The notes: generated by a model from the sequence alone, not told the origin. 64,000 nt of DNA from Legionella steelei (GCF_001468005.1 NZ_LNYY01000019.1:1919070-1983069); one strand, 5' to 3'. Shown: positions 9,714 through 19,202, numbered from the stretch's first letter. Numbers and translations are program-made.

Positions 9714-10756
9714 TGTCAATTATTGATTATAAAGCTGCAGGTGTAGACATTGAAGCAGGCAATGAAGCAGTTCGTAGCATTAAAAAATCGGTAGAAAGCA
9801 CCTTTTCACCGCACGTACTTACGGGGATTGGTAGCTTTGGCGCCATGTATGATCTCAAAAGCCTGCTGCAGGATTATGAGCATCCGGTTCTTGTGCAAAG
9901 CATTGATGGTGTGGGGACGAAAATGATGGTCGCCAAAATGATGCAAAAATTCGACACCATCGGGATGGATTTAGTCAGCGCCACAACAAATGACATTATC
10001 GTTTTAGGTGCAAAACCACTGACGCTTCTTGATTACATTGCAAATGATAAATTAAAACCAGAAACCGTTGAACAGATCATTAAAGGCATGGTCAAAGCCT
10101 GTAAAGAAAACCACATCTCTTTAGTTGGTGGGGAAACCGCAGAAATGCCGGGCACTTATTTACCTGGTGAACTTGATTTAGTCGGAGTCGTTACCGGCGT
10201 AGTTGAAAAAAATAAAGCCATTGAGGGAAAAGCAATCTGTGAAGGTGATCTTGTGCTTACCTTTCCTTCAAGTGGCTTGCATACCAATGGTTATTCATTA
10301 GCAAGAAAACTCCTCTTTGATGTTGCAGGCTACACCGTCGAATCACAATTTCAAGATTTTTCCCATAGCATAGGTGAAGAGCTCTTAACTCCTCATATTA
10401 ATTACACCAGGCCTATCTTGAGTATTTTGGAAAAAAACATACCCATTAAAGGCATGGCACATATCACTGGTGGTGGCCTACTGGAGAACATTCCCCGTAT
10501 TTTACCAAAAAATTGTGGTGTAGAAATTCATAAAAAACAAATCCCCGAACTTCCTATATTTAGCTTATTACGTAAATTAGGACATCTGGATGATGAGCAC
10601 ATGTATCGCACATTTAATATGGGTGCAGGTTTGGTTCTCTTTATAGCGCCAGAAACATTATCTGCTGTACGCGAAGTACTCCGCGATTTTCCATCGTTCC
10701 CTCTTTATGAAATTGGACATGTCGTACGAGGCGAGCAAAAGGTGACACTGTTATGA
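9713..10756 (+). CDS. purM: Phosphoribosylformylglycinamidine cyclo-ligase (AIR synthetase)
   Basis: A 347-residue PurM that closes FGAM to AIR with ATP, the fifth step of IMP synthesis. Visible are DYKAAGVDIEAGNEAV at the start, QSIDGVGTKMMVA, GMDLVSATTNDI, the LVGGETAEMPGTY loop and HITGGGLLENIPR near the C-terminus, all standard for the family. It overlaps purL by one base and purQ by an ATGA four-base overlap, so its translation is coupled to both neighbours. Confidence 0.96.
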   Translation: MSIIDYKAAGVDIEAGNEAVRSIKKSVESTFSPHVLTGIGSFGAMYDLKSLLQDYEHPVLVQSIDGVGTKMMVAKMMQKFDTIGMDLVSATTNDIIVLGAKPLTLLDYIANDKLKPETVEQIIKGMVKACKENHISLVGGETAEMPGTYLPGELDLVGVVTGVVEKNKAIEGKAICEGDLVLTFPSSGLHTNGYSLARKLLFDVAGYTVESQFQDFSHSIGEELLTPHINYTRPILSILEKNIPIKGMAHITGGGLLENIPRILPKNCGVEIHKKQIPELPIFSLLRKLGHLDDEHMYRTFNMGAGLVLFIAPETLSAVREVLRDFPSFPLYEIGHVVRGEQKVTLL

Positions 10757-12021
10757 TACGCATTGGTTTAATTCAATTTCCAGGTTCTAATTGTGAGCGA
10801 GAAACAGCGCTTGCAGTGAAACGAGTCGGCATGGAGCCCGTTGAGTTTTTATGGAATGAATCTTTAGAGAAACTGCGTCACTTAGATGGTTATATCCTTA
10901 TTGGCGGCTTTTCCTATGAAGATCGTTCTCGCGCAGGAATTATTGCCGCACTTGATCCCGTAATTCAAGAAATCAAAGCGCAAAACGAGCAAGGCAAACC
11001 AATATTAGGGATTTGCAATGGCGCCCAAATACTCGTCGAATCAGGTTTAGTCCCCGGTTTTGAGCAAGATGATATCAGTATGGCACTTACTGAAAATAAG
11101 CGTATTGCCAATGGCAAAATAGTAGGAACCGGTTTTTATAATGCCTGGGCATACATGCGATTATCAGAAAATCACCAGCATAATGCCTTTACCCGTCATC
11201 TTAAAACTACAGATGTAATTCATCTCCCTATAGCCCATGCGCAAGGGCGCTTTTTAATGCCTGATTCATTGTTACAAAGGATAGAACAGCATGGTTTAAA
11301 TTTATTCCAATATTGTGATGCCAAAGGCAATATCATTGATAATTTCCCCATTAATCCCAATGGTTCCGCTGGCAATATTGCAGCAGTAACCAATCAAGCT
11401 GGGAATGTGATGGCCATGATGCCGCATCCTGAGCGCACAATAAATGGTGATCCTATTTTTGCTTCAATGCGCGATTATATAGAAGAACACTCTAATTCGC
11501 AGGTTACGGCAGTGCCCAAGCTACAAAGTATGGCTCACCAAGCACAAAACTTCAGTAAAATCCCAGCCAGCCACCTCTGTCTTGTTAAGCTGATTATCAC
11601 GGATAACCAAGCCTTAACAGTACAAAAAACCTTAAGACGCTTAGGTTTTCCAGTAACTGTGCATCGTTTTGAACACTGGGAAATTGATTGTGACTCTGCA
11701 GAAGAGTTTGCTCAGCTCAAAAAAACGGGACTTTTATATTCCGATCGTAAAGAACGGGAAGTGTCCTTAAACGAACTGCATTCTAAAAATGCTTCAGCGT
11801 ATCTCGTTCGCGCAAAAGAAGACTTAAAGGGACAGCAAACGCTACAAACCCTGAATGCCCACTATGAATTACCCAAAATAAATAAAATAAATCACGGTGT
11901 TTTATGGCAGTTTACTAGCGAGGAAACGAACGTTGCTACGTTAATAGACGACATTTTGTTAACTCATATTATTGGAAACCCCTATGCTCACGAATGCTAC
12001 CGCTACGACCACTCGCTATGA
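10753..12021 (+). CDS. purQ: PurQ glutaminase with C-terminal PurS-like domain
   Basis: Residues 1-245 form a class I glutamine amidotransferase that supplies ammonia to PurL: GLIQFPGSNCERETAL at the start, nucleophile Cys88 in GICNGAQIL, and His225/Glu227 in MPHPERT. Usual PurQ proteins stop near 225-230 residues; this one continues to 422. The extra part looks PurS-like: residues 276-312 (LVKLIITDNQALTVQKTLRRLGFP) match the first PurS strand-helix, and the end (DDILLTHIIGNPYAHECYRY) resembles the PurS LLANPVIEDY terminus, with an insertion between. Since small PurL needs PurS and no separate purS is seen, a fusion is the economical reading. The PurQ call is sure; the PurS call is moderately so. 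Confidence 0.88.
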   Translation: MIRIGLIQFPGSNCERETALAVKRVGMEPVEFLWNESLEKLRHLDGYILIGGFSYEDRSRAGIIAALDPVIQEIKAQNEQGKPILGICNGAQILVESGLVPGFEQDDISMALTENKRIANGKIVGTGFYNAWAYMRLSENHQHNAFTRHLKTTDVIHLPIAHAQGRFLMPDSLLQRIEQHGLNLFQYCDAKGNIIDNFPINPNGSAGNIAAVTNQAGNVMAMMPHPERTINGDPIFASMRDYIEEHSNSQVTAVPKLQSMAHQAQNFSKIPASHLCLVKLIITDNQALTVQKTLRRLGFPVTVHRFEHWEIDCDSAEEFAQLKKTGLLYSDRKEREVSLNELHSKNASAYLVRAKEDLKGQQTLQTLNAHYELPKINKINHGVLWQFTSEETNVATLIDDILLTHIIGNPYAHECYRYDHSL

Positions 12022-12979
12022 CAAGGAAATTCGCGAAGCTCCAGCTTTTTGTTTGGATAAAACAAATTTGCCTGTAGGCAAGAAATATCAAGGGAAAGTT
12101 AGAGATTCTTATGACCTGGGTGATGCCATCATGCTCGTTACTACGGATAGGCTAACCGCTTTTGATAGACACCTTGCCCTAATTCCTTATAAAGGTGCGG
12201 TACTTAATTTAACCAGTGCTTGGTGGTTTGAACAAACCAAAAACCTTGTTCCCAATCACATTATTGCCATTCCCGATCCGAATGTTGTTATTGCCAAAAA
12301 ATGTACCGTTTTTCCAATTGAATTTGTCGTAAGAGGCTATATTAGTGGCACAACAGGCACTTCTTTGTGGACTCAATATCAAAATGGAGTGCGTACCTAT
12401 TGTGGGATTACCTTTCCTGAAGGATTAACAAAAAATCAACAGCTTGAACAAGCTGTTTTGACGCCAACGACTAAAGAACAAATTCATGACCGCCCTATTG
12501 CACCGGCTGAAATCATTTCTGAGGGATGGATGACGGAAGCAGATTGGCTAGAAGCCAGTGCGTTGGCGCTGAAACTTTTTCAACGTGGTTCTGAAATCGC
12601 GAAAAATCACGGTTTGATTTTAGTGGATACCAAATATGAGTTTGGCCGTGATGCCAATGGAAAAATTATCGTCGTTGATGAAATCCATACTCCTGACTCT
12701 AGTCGTTATTGGCTTGCCGACAGTTATCAAGCACGTATTGCTGCAGGATTAGAGCCAGAAAATATTGATAAGGAGTTCTTGCGACTCTGGTTTGCAAAAA
12801 ACTCAGATCCTTATCATGATGAGCAGCTTCCGCAAGCGCCGCAAGAATTAATTGTAGAGCTCTCATCACGCTATATTCAGTTGTATGAACGAATCACAGG
12901 TCAAAAGTTCAGTTTTGCAGAACATAAAGAACCTGCTGAGCAACGGATCATGCGTCATATTGCAAATTACTTGGGGTAA
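11984..12979 (+). CDS. purC: SAICAR synthetase
   Basis: Phosphoribosylaminoimidazole-succinocarboxamide synthase, about 331 residues, the longer type of PurC also seen in yeast-like and some gammaproteobacterial lineages (E. coli PurC has 237). It joins CAIR and aspartate using ATP. Visible are GKVRDSYDLGD, TTDRLTAFDRHLA, the EFVVRGYISGT loop and LVDTKYEFGRD with VDEIHTPDSSRYW. The ATG chosen lies seven bases after GGAA, inside the last codons of purQ, giving a 38-base overlap. Nine bases separate it from purF. Confidence 0.94.
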   Translation: MLTNATATTTRYDKEIREAPAFCLDKTNLPVGKKYQGKVRDSYDLGDAIMLVTTDRLTAFDRHLALIPYKGAVLNLTSAWWFEQTKNLVPNHIIAIPDPNVVIAKKCTVFPIEFVVRGYISGTTGTSLWTQYQNGVRTYCGITFPEGLTKNQQLEQAVLTPTTKEQIHDRPIAPAEIISEGWMTEADWLEASALALKLFQRGSEIAKNHGLILVDTKYEFGRDANGKIIVVDEIHTPDSSRYWLADSYQARIAAGLEPENIDKEFLRLWFAKNSDPYHDEQLPQAPQELIVELSSRYIQLYERITGQKFSFAEHKEPAEQRIMRHIANYLG

Positions 12980-12987
12980 CATAACCA

Positions 12988-14493
12988 ATGTGTGGGATAG
13001 TAGGTATTTATAGTCATGAACCAGTAGCCTCTGAATTGTATGAGAGTCTCATCCATTTACAACACCGAGGTCAGGATGCGGCAGGCATCCTGACCTGTGA
13101 TCAGCGGTTCTACACAAAACATGGCTTGGGTTTGGTGCGCGAAATTTTTACTCCTGATAATGTCTCGCCCCTACAAGGAAATATAGGTATTGGTCATGTT
13201 CGTTATCCGACCGCAGGTGGCTATACGGAAACCGATGTCCAACCTTTATGGATTGGTAGCCCACGAGGTATTGCTCTTGCGCATAATGGTAATCTGTCAA
13301 ACTATCAGGAACTGGCCGATGAGATTCGTTTAAAACAACATCGACATCTTAATTCTTCACTGGATTCTGAAGCGCTATTACTGATGCTTGCAGATAATCT
13401 GGCCAGCAATGTCGCCAGTAATGAAGAAAACAATGAACACTTTTTCGAACTGCTGACGCAGGCGGTCTCACATATTTTTGAACGGATAGAAGGTGCTTAT
13501 TCTATTGTTTCCGTAGTTATTGGGAAAGGGCTTGTTGCCTTTCGTGACCCACACGGTATTCGTCCACTGGTTTGGGGAACACGTGAAAATCCCGATGGAA
13601 CAGTAGATACAATTTTTGCATCGGAAACCACGCCTTTTTATGCCCTAGGCTTCGAACCCAAAGGAGATATTCTACCTGGTGAAGTCGCTTTCGTGGATTT
13701 AAACGGTACGCTGCACCGCCGCGTTTTGAAAACCGAAGAATTTAGGCCTTGCGTTTTTGAATACGTTTATTTTGCCCGTCCGGATGCAACACTCAATAAC
13801 GTCAGCGTGTACCGTTCCCGTTTACGTATGGGACAAAACCTGGCAATTCAATGGAAGAAAAAGCATCCAGACCTCATCCCAGATGTTGTAATCCCTGCGC
13901 CGTTCACTGCAAATACAGCCGCGTTGTCTTTCGCCAGTGAATTAGGTATTCGCTATTCTGAGGGCCTGTATAAAAATCCTTTTATAGGTCGTACGTTTAT
14001 TATGCCCAATCAAAAGGCAAGAAGTCGCAATATTCGTTACAAACTCACCCCCCAACAAACCGAAATTAAAAATAAAGTGGTGATGATTATCGATGACAGT
14101 ATTGTTCGTGGAACCACCTCGCGTGAAATTGTCAAAATGGTACGCGAGTCTGGCGCGAAGAAAATTTATTTTGCGTCCACATCCCCAGCACTTAAAAACC
14201 CCTGCTTTAGCGGCATCGATATTCCATCGCGCAAAGAGTTGATTGCGGCGAATCAAAGCGAAGAGGAAATTGCCAAGTATCTTGGTGTAGATGCATTACT
14301 CTATCAATCACATGAAGATCTCGTCGAAGCAGTAACCCGTCGCGGAGATCATCACATCAAGAAACCATGCATGGCGTGCATGGATGGCGATTACTTTTGT
14401 AAAAAACTAACTGCAGAAAAAATGAAGCAACTTGAACTCCAGCGTGAAACAAGTAGAGATACTCCCCCCCAAAAAGAGGACAGCATTGAATGA
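12988..14493 (+). CDS. purF: Amidophosphoribosyltransferase
   Basis: PurF commits PRPP to purine synthesis by making phosphoribosylamine from glutamine. The protein has the Ntn-hydrolase start MCGIVGIYS, so Cys2 is the nucleophile once Met is removed, followed by HLQHRGQDAAGI and HNGNLSNY. The PRPP-binding loop VVMIIDDSIVRGTTSREIV is intact and the C-terminus ends in a short Lys/Glu-rich tail, usual length 501 residues. The stop overlaps the purD start in ATGA. Confidence 0.96.
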   Translation: MCGIVGIYSHEPVASELYESLIHLQHRGQDAAGILTCDQRFYTKHGLGLVREIFTPDNVSPLQGNIGIGHVRYPTAGGYTETDVQPLWIGSPRGIALAHNGNLSNYQELADEIRLKQHRHLNSSLDSEALLLMLADNLASNVASNEENNEHFFELLTQAVSHIFERIEGAYSIVSVVIGKGLVAFRDPHGIRPLVWGTRENPDGTVDTIFASETTPFYALGFEPKGDILPGEVAFVDLNGTLHRRVLKTEEFRPCVFEYVYFARPDATLNNVSVYRSRLRMGQNLAIQWKKKHPDLIPDVVIPAPFTANTAALSFASELGIRYSEGLYKNPFIGRTFIMPNQKARSRNIRYKLTPQQTEIKNKVVMIIDDSIVRGTTSREIVKMVRESGAKKIYFASTSPALKNPCFSGIDIPSRKELIAANQSEEEIAKYLGVDALLYQSHEDLVEAVTRRGDHHIKKPCMACMDGDYFCKKLTAEKMKQLELQRETSRDTPPQKEDSIE

Positions 14494-15806
14494 ACATTCT
14501 TGTTATCGGTTCTGGTGCGCGTGAACATGCACTCATCAAAGCACTACACCGCTCCCCCCAACCAACATCATTATTTTGTTACGGTACGGCGATTAATCCA
14601 GGCATCCAGCAACTTACTACTCAATATTGCGCCGGGGATATCACAGAGTGTACAGCGGTAGTGTCTATGGCCAAACTCTGGGACATTGACTTCGCGATTA
14701 TTGGCCCAGAAGCACCTCTTGAACAAGGAATGGCTGACGCGTTATGGCAAGCAGGTATTCCTGTTATTGGACCGAAAAAGAAATTAGCTCAAATAGAAAC
14801 CTCTAAAGAGTTTGCCCGCGATTTAATGAAAAAACATCACATTGCAGGCCTGCCACGTTACCAAAAATTTGCGACACTACAGCACGTTGAGGCATTTCTT
14901 AATGAGCTTGGTGAAGGTAATTACGTCATAAAAGCCAATGGCTTAATGGGTGGCAAAGGGGTTAAAGTGGCGGGAGAACACTTGCACTCCATTGCGGAAG
15001 CCTTAAGTTTTTGTCAAGACATTCTTGATAAAAAACAGACGATACTCATCGAAGAAAAACTAATCGGCCAAGAGTTTTCTTTCATGTGTTTTGCTGATGG
15101 CAAAAAGCTCGTGCCTATGCCTTTGGTACAAGACCATAAACGCGCTTACAATGGCGATCGAGGCCCCAATACCGGGGGGATGGGTAGTTATTCAGACACC
15201 GATCATCGTTTACCCTTTTTAACAACACAAGACGTACACGAGGCGCTCGCGATTAACAATGCCGTCTTCCAAGCGCTGTCTTCTGAATTTGATGAGCCCT
15301 ATATTGGCATTTTGTATGGCAGCTTTATCGCCACCAAAAACGGAATTTATGTCATCGAATTTAACGCTCGTTTTGGCGATCCTGAATCATTAAACGTATT
15401 ATCTATTTTAGAGTCTGATTTTGTTGCACTATGCCAGGCAATGATTCAAGGCGATCTTAGCGCAGATAAAGTTATATTTTCGAAACAAGCTACGGTATGT
15501 AAGTACACAGTTCCCGAAGGCTATCCAGACGCCCCAAAGAAAAATTTTGTTGTTGATTTCTCAAAAGTTGTTTGCCAAGACCATTTATATCTTTCTTCGG
15601 TAAATCAGGTCGATCAGCACATCGTTGCTGAAGGTTCTCGCACGGCAGCCTATGTCGGCATTGCTGACTCCATTGTTGCAGCGGAAATAAAAGCTGAAGA
15701 TGAAATTTCATTAATTGAAGGTCCTTTATTTCATCGTGAAGACATAGGGACAAAACAATTAATTCAGCAACGCATTGATCAGATGCAAAGGATACGCGCC
15801 TCATGA
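14490..15806 (+). CDS. purD: Phosphoribosylamine-glycine ligase (GAR synthetase)
   Basis: ATP-grasp enzyme of 438 residues that makes GAR from phosphoribosylamine and glycine. The N-terminal MNILVIGSGAREHAL, the ATP-binding KANGLMGGKGVKVA, the DHKRAYNGDRGPNTGGMGSY loop and EFNARFGDPES are all visible. Start overlaps the purF stop and the end overlaps purN, both by ATGA, so the whole operon appears to be translated by termination-reinitiation. Confidence 0.96.
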   Translation: MNILVIGSGAREHALIKALHRSPQPTSLFCYGTAINPGIQQLTTQYCAGDITECTAVVSMAKLWDIDFAIIGPEAPLEQGMADALWQAGIPVIGPKKKLAQIETSKEFARDLMKKHHIAGLPRYQKFATLQHVEAFLNELGEGNYVIKANGLMGGKGVKVAGEHLHSIAEALSFCQDILDKKQTILIEEKLIGQEFSFMCFADGKKLVPMPLVQDHKRAYNGDRGPNTGGMGSYSDTDHRLPFLTTQDVHEALAINNAVFQALSSEFDEPYIGILYGSFIATKNGIYVIEFNARFGDPESLNVLSILESDFVALCQAMIQGDLSADKVIFSKQATVCKYTVPEGYPDAPKKNFVVDFSKVVCQDHLYLSSVNQVDQHIVAEGSRTAAYVGIADSIVAAEIKAEDEISLIEGPLFHREDIGTKQLIQQRIDQMQRIRAS

Positions 15807-16393
15807 TTCGCATCGCTATACTTGGCTCAACCCGAGGGACTAATTTGAACGCTGTTGTTGCTGCAATAAAACAACAGCGTTTACCTGCATCAATAGAATT
15901 GGTTTTAAGCAATAAAGCAGATGCGCCCATTCTGGAGAAAGCAAGCCAGTTCGGGCTTAAATCACTGTTTATTAATCCGCAAGGATTAAGTCGCAGCGAT
16001 TTTGATCATTCATTATCCGAGATACTCAGCCAACATCGCATAGAGCTTATTGTCTTAATTGGTTATATGCGTATCTTATCTGCTGAATTTGTCTTGAATT
16101 GGGAAAATAAAATAATCAACATTCATCCTTCTTTATTGCCTGCTTATGCCGGGTTAATGAATCTGGACGTACACCAAGCCGTTCTAGATGGAGCTGAGCA
16201 TGAAACAGGGTGCACGGTACACTTTGTTACCGAGCAGGTAGATGCCGGTCCGATTATTTTACAAAAGAAATGTCCTGTTTTAGCAGGCGATACTCCAGAG
16301 TTGTTGAAAACCAGAGTACAAGAGTTAGAGGGAGACGCTTTGATTGAAGCAATATACACCATTGCCACATCAGACAAAGCACCATATAAATAA
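15803..16393 (+). CDS. purN: Phosphoribosylglycinamide formyltransferase
   Basis: Folate-dependent GAR transformylase of 196 residues. The catalytic Asn/His pair is in INIHPSLLP and the Asp in EQVDAGPIIL; the N-terminal IAILGSTRGTNL nucleotide loop is present. It is the last gene of the purL-M-Q-C-F-D-N operon. No convincing terminator hairpin is seen immediately after the stop; the next 240 bases contain a decayed reading frame. Confidence 0.95.
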   Translation: MIRIAILGSTRGTNLNAVVAAIKQQRLPASIELVLSNKADAPILEKASQFGLKSLFINPQGLSRSDFDHSLSEILSQHRIELIVLIGYMRILSAEFVLNWENKIINIHPSLLPAYAGLMNLDVHQAVLDGAEHETGCTVHFVTEQVDAGPIILQKKCPVLAGDTPELLKTRVQELEGDALIEAIYTIATSDKAPYK

Positions 16394-16439
16394 TAGACTT
16401 TTTTTCAAACGCTACTGAGAAATACTTATATCAATACTG

Positions 16440-16627
16440 ATGGATTCAAAATCAGATTGGGCCATTATGGAAGAAGCCAGCTTAACTCTAGAAAAGTTTA
16501 AAGCACGCTGATCCATAGCACAAATGCCATCAATGCGGCTGTTTTGACAGTAACGCTCTTCGGTAATAAGTATCTTGAGTATCGCGAGCAATTAAAAAAT
16601 GCAGAGAAGTCTTGGAAAATGAGCTAG
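16440..16627 (+). pseudogene. Possible decayed small gene (frameshift)
   Basis: A 24-codon frame starting MDSKSDWAIMEEASLTLEKF stops at a TGA at about 16511; the adjacent frame then runs on through AVLTVTLFGNKYLEY and ends SWKMS at TAG. Joined by a single frameshift, the two give a plausible 62-residue protein. No family is recognised and no ribosome site is evident, so this may be a remnant or chance. Confidence 0.3.
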
Positions 16628-16637
16628 AGAACGAATT

Positions 16638-17237
16638 ATGGAAAACTCATTCCACCCCATAATCTTAGAGGATGATCATTGTGCTCTAGTGCCTTTAGCA
16701 TATGAGCATCATGATGCGCTTGCAGAAGCAGTTCTTGATGGGAGCTTACATCAACTGTGGTATACCTTTGTCCCTGAGCCGCACAAAATGCGTGACAACA
16801 TTAATCTACGATTAAGTATGCAAAAAGAAGGCTCCATGCTGCCATTTGCTGTAATTGACAAGACACAAGGGAAAGCAGTGGGCATGACGACTTATATGAA
16901 TATTGATAGGGTAAATCGTCGCGTTGAAATAGGAGGCACATGGTATCGTAACCATGTTCAACGCACAGGCCTTAATACAGCATGTAAGTTGCTTCTACTC
17001 ACCCATGCGTTCGAATCAATGAATTGCATTGCCGTTGAGTTTCGGACACATGCCTTCAATAATGAAAGCCGCAAAGCGATCGAACGCCTGGGGGCCAAAC
17101 TTGATGGTGTATTGAGAAATCATATGATGATGCCCAATGGAACGTTACGGGACACATACGTATACAGCATTATTGCCAGCGAATGGCCAACAGTAAAAGC
17201 ACATTTGCAATTTTTAAAAAGTAAATATCAGCTGTAG
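16638..17237 (+). CDS. GNAT acetyltransferase, RimJ/RimL type
   Basis: A 199-residue Gcn5-related N-acetyltransferase of the ribosomal-protein-alanine acetyltransferase-like branch (COG1670). Support comes from the strand-loop pattern VGMTTYMNIDRVNRRVEIGGTWY, the acetyl-CoA helix region RTGLNTACKLLLLTHAFE, and the NNESRKAIERLGAKLDGVLR stretch that ends such domains. The substrate cannot be told; members acetylate protein N-termini or small amines. It lies after the purine operon on the same strand but is separated by 244 bases, so it is probably transcribed separately. It converges with ysxC. Confidence 0.82.
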   Translation: MENSFHPIILEDDHCALVPLAYEHHDALAEAVLDGSLHQLWYTFVPEPHKMRDNINLRLSMQKEGSMLPFAVIDKTQGKAVGMTTYMNIDRVNRRVEIGGTWYRNHVQRTGLNTACKLLLLTHAFESMNCIAVEFRTHAFNNESRKAIERLGAKLDGVLRNHMMMPNGTLRDTYVYSIIASEWPTVKAHLQFLKSKYQL

Positions 17238-17260
17238 GTTGCGCCAACATCAAATTGACA

Positions 17261-17863
17261 CTACGATAAATCAAGCCATTGATTGAGCAAAGCAATCAAT
17301 TCCGCAACGCCTTCTTTTTTCAACGAAGAAAAAGATTGCACCGTAATTAAATGTTCTGCCAACTCATAATGTTTGCGCACTTTAGAAACGGCATTCTTTA
17401 CATCGCTGCGACTTAATTTATCTGACTTTGTCAATAAAATATGGACTGGAAGCTCACGCTCTAAAGCCCAATCGATCATCATCAGATCTAAATCTTTTAA
17501 AGGATGGCGAATATCCATGAGTAAGATCAGCCCTTTTAAGCTTTGCCTTACTTCAAGATAATGGGCTAAATTTTTTTGCCATTCTAGTTTCACCTGTAAA
17601 GCAACTTTGGCATAACCATAGCCCGGTAAATCGACAAGACGACGCGCTTCATCGATCCCAAATAAATTAATTAATTGAGTACGTCCAGGGGTTTTACTGG
17701 TTCTGGCCAAATTTTTGATGCCAGTTAAACAATTTAACGCACTAGACTTCCCTGCGTTTGAGCGTCCGGCAAAAGCCACTTCATATCCTGAGTCTTCAGG
17801 TAAGTGGGATACACGTGCAGCACTTTTTAAGAATACTGCTTTAGAATAAGGATTTTCTGACAT
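17261..17863 (-). CDS. ysxC: Ribosome-assembly GTPase YsxC/EngB
   Basis: A TrmE-Era-EngA-EngB family GTPase of 200 residues needed for 50S subunit maturation. G1 GRSNAGKSS, G3 DLPGYG and G4 TKSD are all intact, and the N-terminus SKAVFLKSA is typical. I take the ATG giving MSENPYSKA; a TTG nine codons upstream is possible but would extend the protein beyond the usual start. Divergent from the cytochrome c4 gene with about 70 bases between, an arrangement common in gammaproteobacteria. Confidence 0.93.
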   Translation of the reverse strand: MSENPYSKAVFLKSAARVSHLPEDSGYEVAFAGRSNAGKSSALNCLTGIKNLARTSKTPGRTQLINLFGIDEARRLVDLPGYGYAKVALQVKLEWQKNLAHYLEVRQSLKGLILLMDIRHPLKDLDLMMIDWALERELPVHILLTKSDKLSRSDVKNAVSKVRKHYELAEHLITVQSFSSLKKEGVAELIALLNQWLDLS

Positions 17864-17935
17864 ATGAATTATAATATTTTGGGATTTCAACCAAGGCAGT
17901 GTACCATTACTTCAAGAATTTATTATGAGAAATCG

Positions 17936-18535
17936 ATGAAAAAATTTGTACTCACTCTTATTCTCTGTATACCTCTCACCCTTTTTGCCCAAGAAAACAC
18001 GAACCCCGTAGCAAATAAAGCAGCAGTGTGTACCGCCTGTCATGGTCTACAAGGTAACAGTCCCAATCCCGACTGGCCTAATATTGCCGGACAACATCCC
18101 AAATACTTTATAAAACAACTTAAGGACATCAAAGCAAGCACCCTACGCGATGTACCTACCATGCGCGCTATTGTTAGCATGCTGAACGAGCAGGATATGG
18201 ATGACTTGGCAGCATATTATGCTAAAATGCCTCTTGCTCAAGGCAGCACACCTGAAAAATTTCTTAAGCGCGGTGAACAAATTTATCGTGGAGGGGATTT
18301 TACAAAAAGGATTACGGCGTGCATTGCCTGCCATGGGCCTAAAGGAACGGGAAATGCTCAAGCGGGCTTTCCGGTGCTTTCAGGTCAACATGCTGCATAT
18401 ACCGTGTTGCAATTGAATGCATTTAAAGACGGTAAGAGAAAAAATGATTTAAACCATATCATGCAAGATATTAGTAGTAGAATGAGTCAGGATGATATGG
18501 AAGCAGTTGCACATTATATTGAAGGGTTACATTAG
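17936..18535 (+). CDS. Cytochrome c4, periplasmic dihaem protein
   Basis: A 199-residue exported c-type cytochrome. A signal peptide (MKKFVLTLILCIPLTLFAQ) precedes two haem-binding motifs, CTACH and CIACH, roughly 100 residues apart, giving the two-domain cytochrome c4 layout with distal methionines in each half. It carries electrons to terminal oxidases. I begin at the ATG that opens the signal peptide, not at an upstream in-frame ATG that would put about 24 polar residues before it. The dsbA-like gene follows 11 bases later, a pairing that is conserved in gammaproteobacteria. Confidence 0.92.
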   Translation: MKKFVLTLILCIPLTLFAQENTNPVANKAAVCTACHGLQGNSPNPDWPNIAGQHPKYFIKQLKDIKASTLRDVPTMRAIVSMLNEQDMDDLAAYYAKMPLAQGSTPEKFLKRGEQIYRGGDFTKRITACIACHGPKGTGNAQAGFPVLSGQHAAYTVLQLNAFKDGKRKNDLNHIMQDISSRMSQDDMEAVAHYIEGLH

Positions 18536-18546
18536 GAAACTAAATT

Positions 18547-19158
18547 ATGTTAAAAAAATTAATCGCTGTACTCTTACTCTTACCCGCAATGGCTCTTGCC
18601 GCGTCATTTGTTGAAGGTAAGGACTATCAAGTTGTTACTAATCCCCAAGCAGCAAACAATAAAAATAAAACGCCCATCATCGAAGAGTTTTTTAGCTATG
18701 GCTGTCCTTGGTGTTACAAAATAGAAGCACCTCTGGATGTATGGGTGAGTAAAATGGGTAACAACATTCAGTTCGAACGCGTCCCAGTGGTCTTCAAACC
18801 TTCTTGGGAGCTTTATGCGAAAGCTTATTATACTGCAAAAACACTAGCACTTTCGGATAAGATGGATCTTTTACTCTTCAAGGCCATACAAGAAGATAGA
18901 AAAACTTTAGATTCAAAACAAGCCATGATCAATTTCTTCGTTACCCAAGGTGTTGATAAAGAAATTGCGAAAAGCGCTTTTGAAAATTCACCAACAATAG
19001 ATATGCGTGTACAAAATGGTATGAGCCTCATGGGCACTTATCAAATTAATGCTGTTCCCGCTTTTGTAGTGAATAATAAATATAAAACAGATTTACAAAT
19101 GGCTGGCAACCCAGAGCGTTTATTGGAAATATTGAATTACCTCACTCGCAAAGGGTAA
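18547..19158 (+). CDS. dsbA: DsbA-family periplasmic thiol:disulfide oxidoreductase
   Basis: A 203-residue exported protein with a cleavable signal (MLKKLIAVLLLLPAMALA) and a thioredoxin fold with an inserted helical domain. The active site is C53-P-W-C56; the cis-Pro loop is AVPAF. It would oxidise cysteine pairs in exported proteins, perhaps including the cytochrome c4 encoded just upstream. The dipeptide between the cysteines is Pro-Trp rather than the Pro-His of E. coli DsbA, which should alter redox potential. Start ATG follows GAAACTAAATT without a strong ribosome site. Confidence 0.88.
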   Translation: MLKKLIAVLLLLPAMALAASFVEGKDYQVVTNPQAANNKNKTPIIEEFFSYGCPWCYKIEAPLDVWVSKMGNNIQFERVPVVFKPSWELYAKAYYTAKTLALSDKMDLLLFKAIQEDRKTLDSKQAMINFFVTQGVDKEIAKSAFENSPTIDMRVQNGMSLMGTYQINAVPAFVVNNKYKTDLQMAGNPERLLEILNYLTRKG

Positions 19159-19202
19159 ATTTTTCGCTCTTTTACGTCAACGTAGCGTACCCGAAAAGTA
19201 AA

